A stretch of 64,000 bases of DNA from Streptomyces sp. 2114.4 (GTDB taxonomy: Bacteria > Actinomycetota > Actinomycetes > Streptomycetales > Streptomycetaceae): positions 2,604,001 to 2,668,000 of the forward strand of contig NZ_FYEY01000001.1 in assembly GCF_900187385.1 (NCBI RefSeq), read 5' to 3'. The position numbers and the translations under genes are program-made. This document shows, in pieces, positions 61,637-64,000 of this stretch. Below the pieces are notes generated by a model that was given only the letters and a program-made list of their open reading frames with translations, was not told the origin of the DNA and searched no databases. Every line of letters begins with the position of its first letter. Positions within the stretch are counted from its first letter, which is position 1.

Positions 61637-63029
61637 GGTTCTCTTCCCCGCTGTCCCGGTGGCCGCTCAACAGTTCGTGCGCATGTCCGAGATCGCGGGC
61701 GGGGATTCCTACCACGCCGTGGGCCGTCTCGAATTCGAAGACGAGCAGGTCCAGTGCTCGATCCACGGCAGTCATCATGGCCTCGAAAGTGGCGGCCTCG
61801 CCGAAGACACCGCCGAGATTCAAGGTCGCGACGCCGCCGGCAAGCTCTGTTCCCACTCCGACGAACGCGCGGTACGCCGTGATATCGGGAACCTTGGCAA
61901 CCTCGCGGAGTCCTCGTACCCGCACGAGCCGGCTGGGACAGGTCGGAGCGGGGCAGTAATACTGGAAATACACCCGGTCCAGCTCTAGTTCTTTGACCGT
62001 GACGGGCCGGCCGACAGCGACGCGCCCTCCCAGCTCCACGAGGTCGAGCCCGGCGGCACGTTGCGCCAGTTCCGCCTGCAAGCCGCCGAGTCGGCCGTTG
62101 ACCTCGATGATGCGCGGGCCGCTCCGGGTGAGTTTGACCTCGACATGGGCGAATCCCGACCGGATCCCGACGGCGCCGACCGCGGTAACGGCAAGGGAAC
62201 GGACCTGGTCGGCCTGCACATCGGACAGATGAGCCGGCCAGAACTGCCCCGTCTCGCGAAACGGCGGCAGTTGGGGAAATTTCCCCGAGATCATGAGGAC
62301 GTCCACGACTCCGTCGATGACGAGGCATTCGACGGAAACGTAGTCACCGATTCTTCCGTTCGGTTGGCCGACCAGGTACTCCTCCACCACCAAAGAGTCC
62401 TCGGCACCGTCCAGTAGCTGCGCCACCAGTGCCGCGCCCTGTGCCTCGTCCGTGATGTGGAACGTATTCCGGCTCGCCGCGCCACGCATCGGCTTGACGA
62501 CCGCCGGCAGGCCAACAGCGGTCACCGCTTCGACCCACTCGGAAGCGTCGCCAATGCGCCGACAGCGCACCGGCGACACACCTGCATCGGCAAGCGCCAT
62601 ACGCTGCGGATACTTCTCGGTCAGCTTGGTGAGGGTCGGAGCATCGTGGAAGGGCACTTCGAGTGCAGCGGCCAAAGCGCCGGTCAGCGGTAACGCATCC
62701 TCGCTGAATGTGACGATGCCGGCGATGTTATGGGCTTTCATCTCGCGCACGGCGTGGTCAAAACCATTATCGAGCGTCACCAGGTGACCCGCCCGGGCCA
62801 GCAGAGGGCGAGCGGCCGTCGCGGCCGCAGAGGGCGCCGCCACCAGAACCGCCGGGCCGATCTTTTGGACCGCGGCACCGATCTCCTGAGCAGAAGCCGC
62901 GCCCGAGTCGAACACGACCGCAAGAGGACCGGTCGGGCTTGCCGATCCCTCGCCGGACGGCGTCTGCGCCTCATACCGGTCGACGCTTTTTTCGCGCGCA
63001 GCCACGCGCTGGTGAATCCTGTTGATCAC
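61629..63029 (-). CDS. ATP-grasp carboxylate-amine ligase
   Basis: A 466-residue ligase, first gene of the operon. ATP-grasp elements: LPAVVKPMRGAASRNTF (about residues 180-196), VVEEYLVGQ, VECLVIDG, AHVEVKLTRSGPRIIEVNGRLGG (Glu-Asn metal site, about 320). It forms an amide bond between a carboxylate and an amine via an acyl-phosphate, as in carnosine synthase or L-amino-acid ligases. GTG 63029 has GGGGGAGG 4 nt upstream; an ATG at 63062 lacks a ribosome site. A TTA codon at residue 113 (nt 62691-62693) makes the whole coupled operon potentially bldA-dependent. Confidence 0.9.
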   Translation of the reverse strand: MINRIHQRVAAREKSVDRYEAQTPSGEGSASPTGPLAVVFDSGAASAQEIGAAVQKIGPAVLVAAPSAAATAARPLLARAGHLVTLDNGFDHAVREMKAHNIAGIVTFSEDALPLTGALAAALEVPFHDAPTLTKLTEKYPQRMALADAGVSPVRCRRIGDASEWVEAVTAVGLPAVVKPMRGAASRNTFHITDEAQGAALVAQLLDGAEDSLVVEEYLVGQPNGRIGDYVSVECLVIDGVVDVLMISGKFPQLPPFRETGQFWPAHLSDVQADQVRSLAVTAVGAVGIRSGFAHVEVKLTRSGPRIIEVNGRLGGLQAELAQRAAGLDLVELGGRVAVGRPVTVKELELDRVYFQYYCPAPTCPSRLVRVRGLREVAKVPDITAYRAFVGVGTELAGGVATLNLGGVFGEAATFEAMMTAVDRALDLLVFEFETAHGVVGIPARDLGHAHELLSGHRDSGEENRD

Positions 63030-63625
63030 CGAACCTCCCCCGTTCGGGGACGGACCATACATAGATCATTCACACGGCACAAGGGAATTCGATCTCTGTT
63101 GTGGATCGCCAAAACCGCTTTGCTCTTGATCGCCGGAGCAGCTCCGGAGGTCCGCGCGGAAGGCGGTGAAACGCCCTCCGTCGCAGTTCACAGCCGAGGC
63201 AGTCGCTGTGCACCCGTCCGGCCGGAAGTGGCGCCCGAGCCGGTCGCCGAGGCTCCGGAGGCAAGACCGAAGTCGTCCACAACTGTTGTCAAGTGGCCGA
63301 AAGCTGTGTGTGGGAATCCTTTTCACGTGGCATCGCCTGATCCGCTCGCAGCGGCCCGCCCGGCCGGCGCCCGGCGTAAGGGGTTGTGCGCCGGGCGGAG
63401 TGGTGGGCGCTGGAGGGGTCGACGGGGGCGCAGGGGACAGTCCGGCGTGAGTGCGGGGTGACCGGAGCCCCCGGGAGCGCCTGCGCTACTGGGCGCAACG
63501 CCCAGGTGGCTACTTGACTTTGGTCATCGCGATTCAGTCCCGCTTGTTGGGTAATGACTGTTCCATCCCGTTCTCTCTGGATATGCCAACGTGAAGCGTT
63601 GGCGGCATGTGCTTGGAGGCGAACC
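63030..63625. promoter_or_regulatory. Divergent promoter region of the biosynthetic operon and the regulator gene
   Basis: About 600 nt without a supported gene. A TATGTA (-10-like, minus strand, 63058-63063) lies 29 nt before the ATP-grasp start, and the stretch 63060-63130 is AT-richer than the surroundings. No clear operator was found, though GGCGGTGAAACGCC is a short inverted repeat near 63160-63173. Confidence 0.45.
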
Positions 63626-64000
63626 ATGGCCGCCCGACCTCTCGTCGCGCGTCAGACCAACCAGCGACTGCGGTCCCTCATCCAGGAAGCCTCGCTGTCG
63701 AACTCCGCTCTGGCCCGCCAGGTGAACGTCCTGGGGGAGGCACAGGGCCTGGATCTGCGGTACGACAAGACTTCCGTGAGCCGGTGGCTGGGCGGTCAGC
63801 GGCCCCGCGGCCGGGTTCCCGCCATCATCGCCGAGGCGCTGAGCGGCCGGCTGGGCCGTACGGTCTCGACCGAAGAGATCGGTATGGCCAACGGCAACAG
63901 CGTGACGTGTGGGGTCGGACTGCACTTCGCGGCGACCGTGGAGGACGCGCTGGAACAGGTCCGTGAACTATGGCACATGGACGCCGAATCCCGGGGGCTC
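63626..64000 (+). CDS. Helix-turn-helix regulator, partial (runs off the window)
   Basis: The first 125 codons only. ATG 63626 has GGAGG 6 nt upstream. It starts MAARPLVARQTNQRLRSLI and has an XRE-like helix-turn-helix (SNSALARQVN ... YDKTSVSRWLGGQRPRGRVP, residues about 25-70), then EIGMANGN and an ATVEDALEQVRELW region. This layout resembles the long Streptomyces regulators with a C-terminal TPR or ligand region (NsdA-like). It is divergent from the biosynthetic operon and could control it. Confidence 0.8.
   Translation, partial: MAARPLVARQTNQRLRSLIQEASLSNSALARQVNVLGEAQGLDLRYDKTSVSRWLGGQRPRGRVPAIIAEALSGRLGRTVSTEEIGMANGNSVTCGVGLHFAATVEDALEQVRELWHMDAESRGL

Noticed and set aside
50928..63029. 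Classical modular NRPS or phosphonate pathway
   Set aside because: No PEP mutase, no multimodular synthetase and no thioesterase domain; the P-chemistry genes fit a P-N route instead of a C-P route.
63100..63460. Short gene between the biosynthetic operon and the regulator
   Set aside because: Open frames exist on both strands but lack ribosome sites, codon bias and recognisable motifs.

Overview
The window is chromosomal DNA of a Streptomyces or very close relative. The GC content is visibly above 70%, GTG starts are common, TTA codons are rare, and many genes have recognisable Streptomyces families (BldC/MerR-like regulator, CsnR-type ROK repressor, SsbB, dynamin pair, LAETG sortase substrate).

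Layout. (1) 1-8713: housekeeping metabolism: 3' part of aminopeptidase N, allantoicase, a LysR regulator, an acyl-ACP desaturase behind a double palindromic operator, a small membrane protein, 4-alpha-glucanotransferase with a repeat-peptide gene in front of it. (2) 8794-18976: amino-sugar and surface functions: secreted GH84-like hexosaminidase, HNH nuclease, MscS channel, and a shortened chitosan-oligosaccharide locus (ROK repressor, GH4 hydrolase, sugar kinase, GntR) that lacks the ABC transporter usually found in it. (3) 19261-30696: a compact signalling operon built around a PknG-type kinase with GlnX-like and GlnH-like sensor genes, a coiled-coil protein, a zinc-ribbon PP2C phosphatase, a vWA protein and a zinc-ribbon FHA protein (the last carries an apparent 1-nt frameshift). 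(4) 30874-42037: truncated globin, EttA operon, thioester-domain surface protein, SSB paralogue and a dynamin-like GTPase pair (dynA/dynB type, sporulation septation). (5) 42340-49570: tRNA-Arg(TCT) followed by a 7.2-kb island bounded by a 45-nt exact direct repeat of the tRNA 3' half. It holds a cold-shock set (CspA, DEAD-box helicase, CBS protein, SCO5918-type protein), a MerR regulator, a 1.4-kb imperfect inverted duplication and several decayed genes; no integrase is visible. (6) 49571-50937: more debris (SUKH immunity gene with a toxin remnant, MarR, Old Yellow Enzyme and quinone-reductase fragments). (7) 50928-63029: nine tightly overlapping minus-strand genes forming a biosynthetic operon; a regulator gene diverges from it at 63626 and runs off the window.

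The operon in (7) is the most interesting part. It combines stand-alone NRPS pieces (adenylation protein, carrier-condensation protein), an ATP-grasp ligase and an exporter with three adjacent genes whose families and order match the Campylobacter pathway that makes cytidine diphosphoramidate: PEP-utiliser-type L-glutamine kinase, nucleotidyltransferase and C26 glutamine amidotransferase/hydrolase. A GH13_18 sucrose-phosphorylase-like enzyme and a 252-residue protein of unknown family complete it. I infer a peptide natural product carrying a P-N (phosphoramidate) group. Four of the nine genes contain a TTA leucine codon, which suggests bldA-dependent, development-linked expression.
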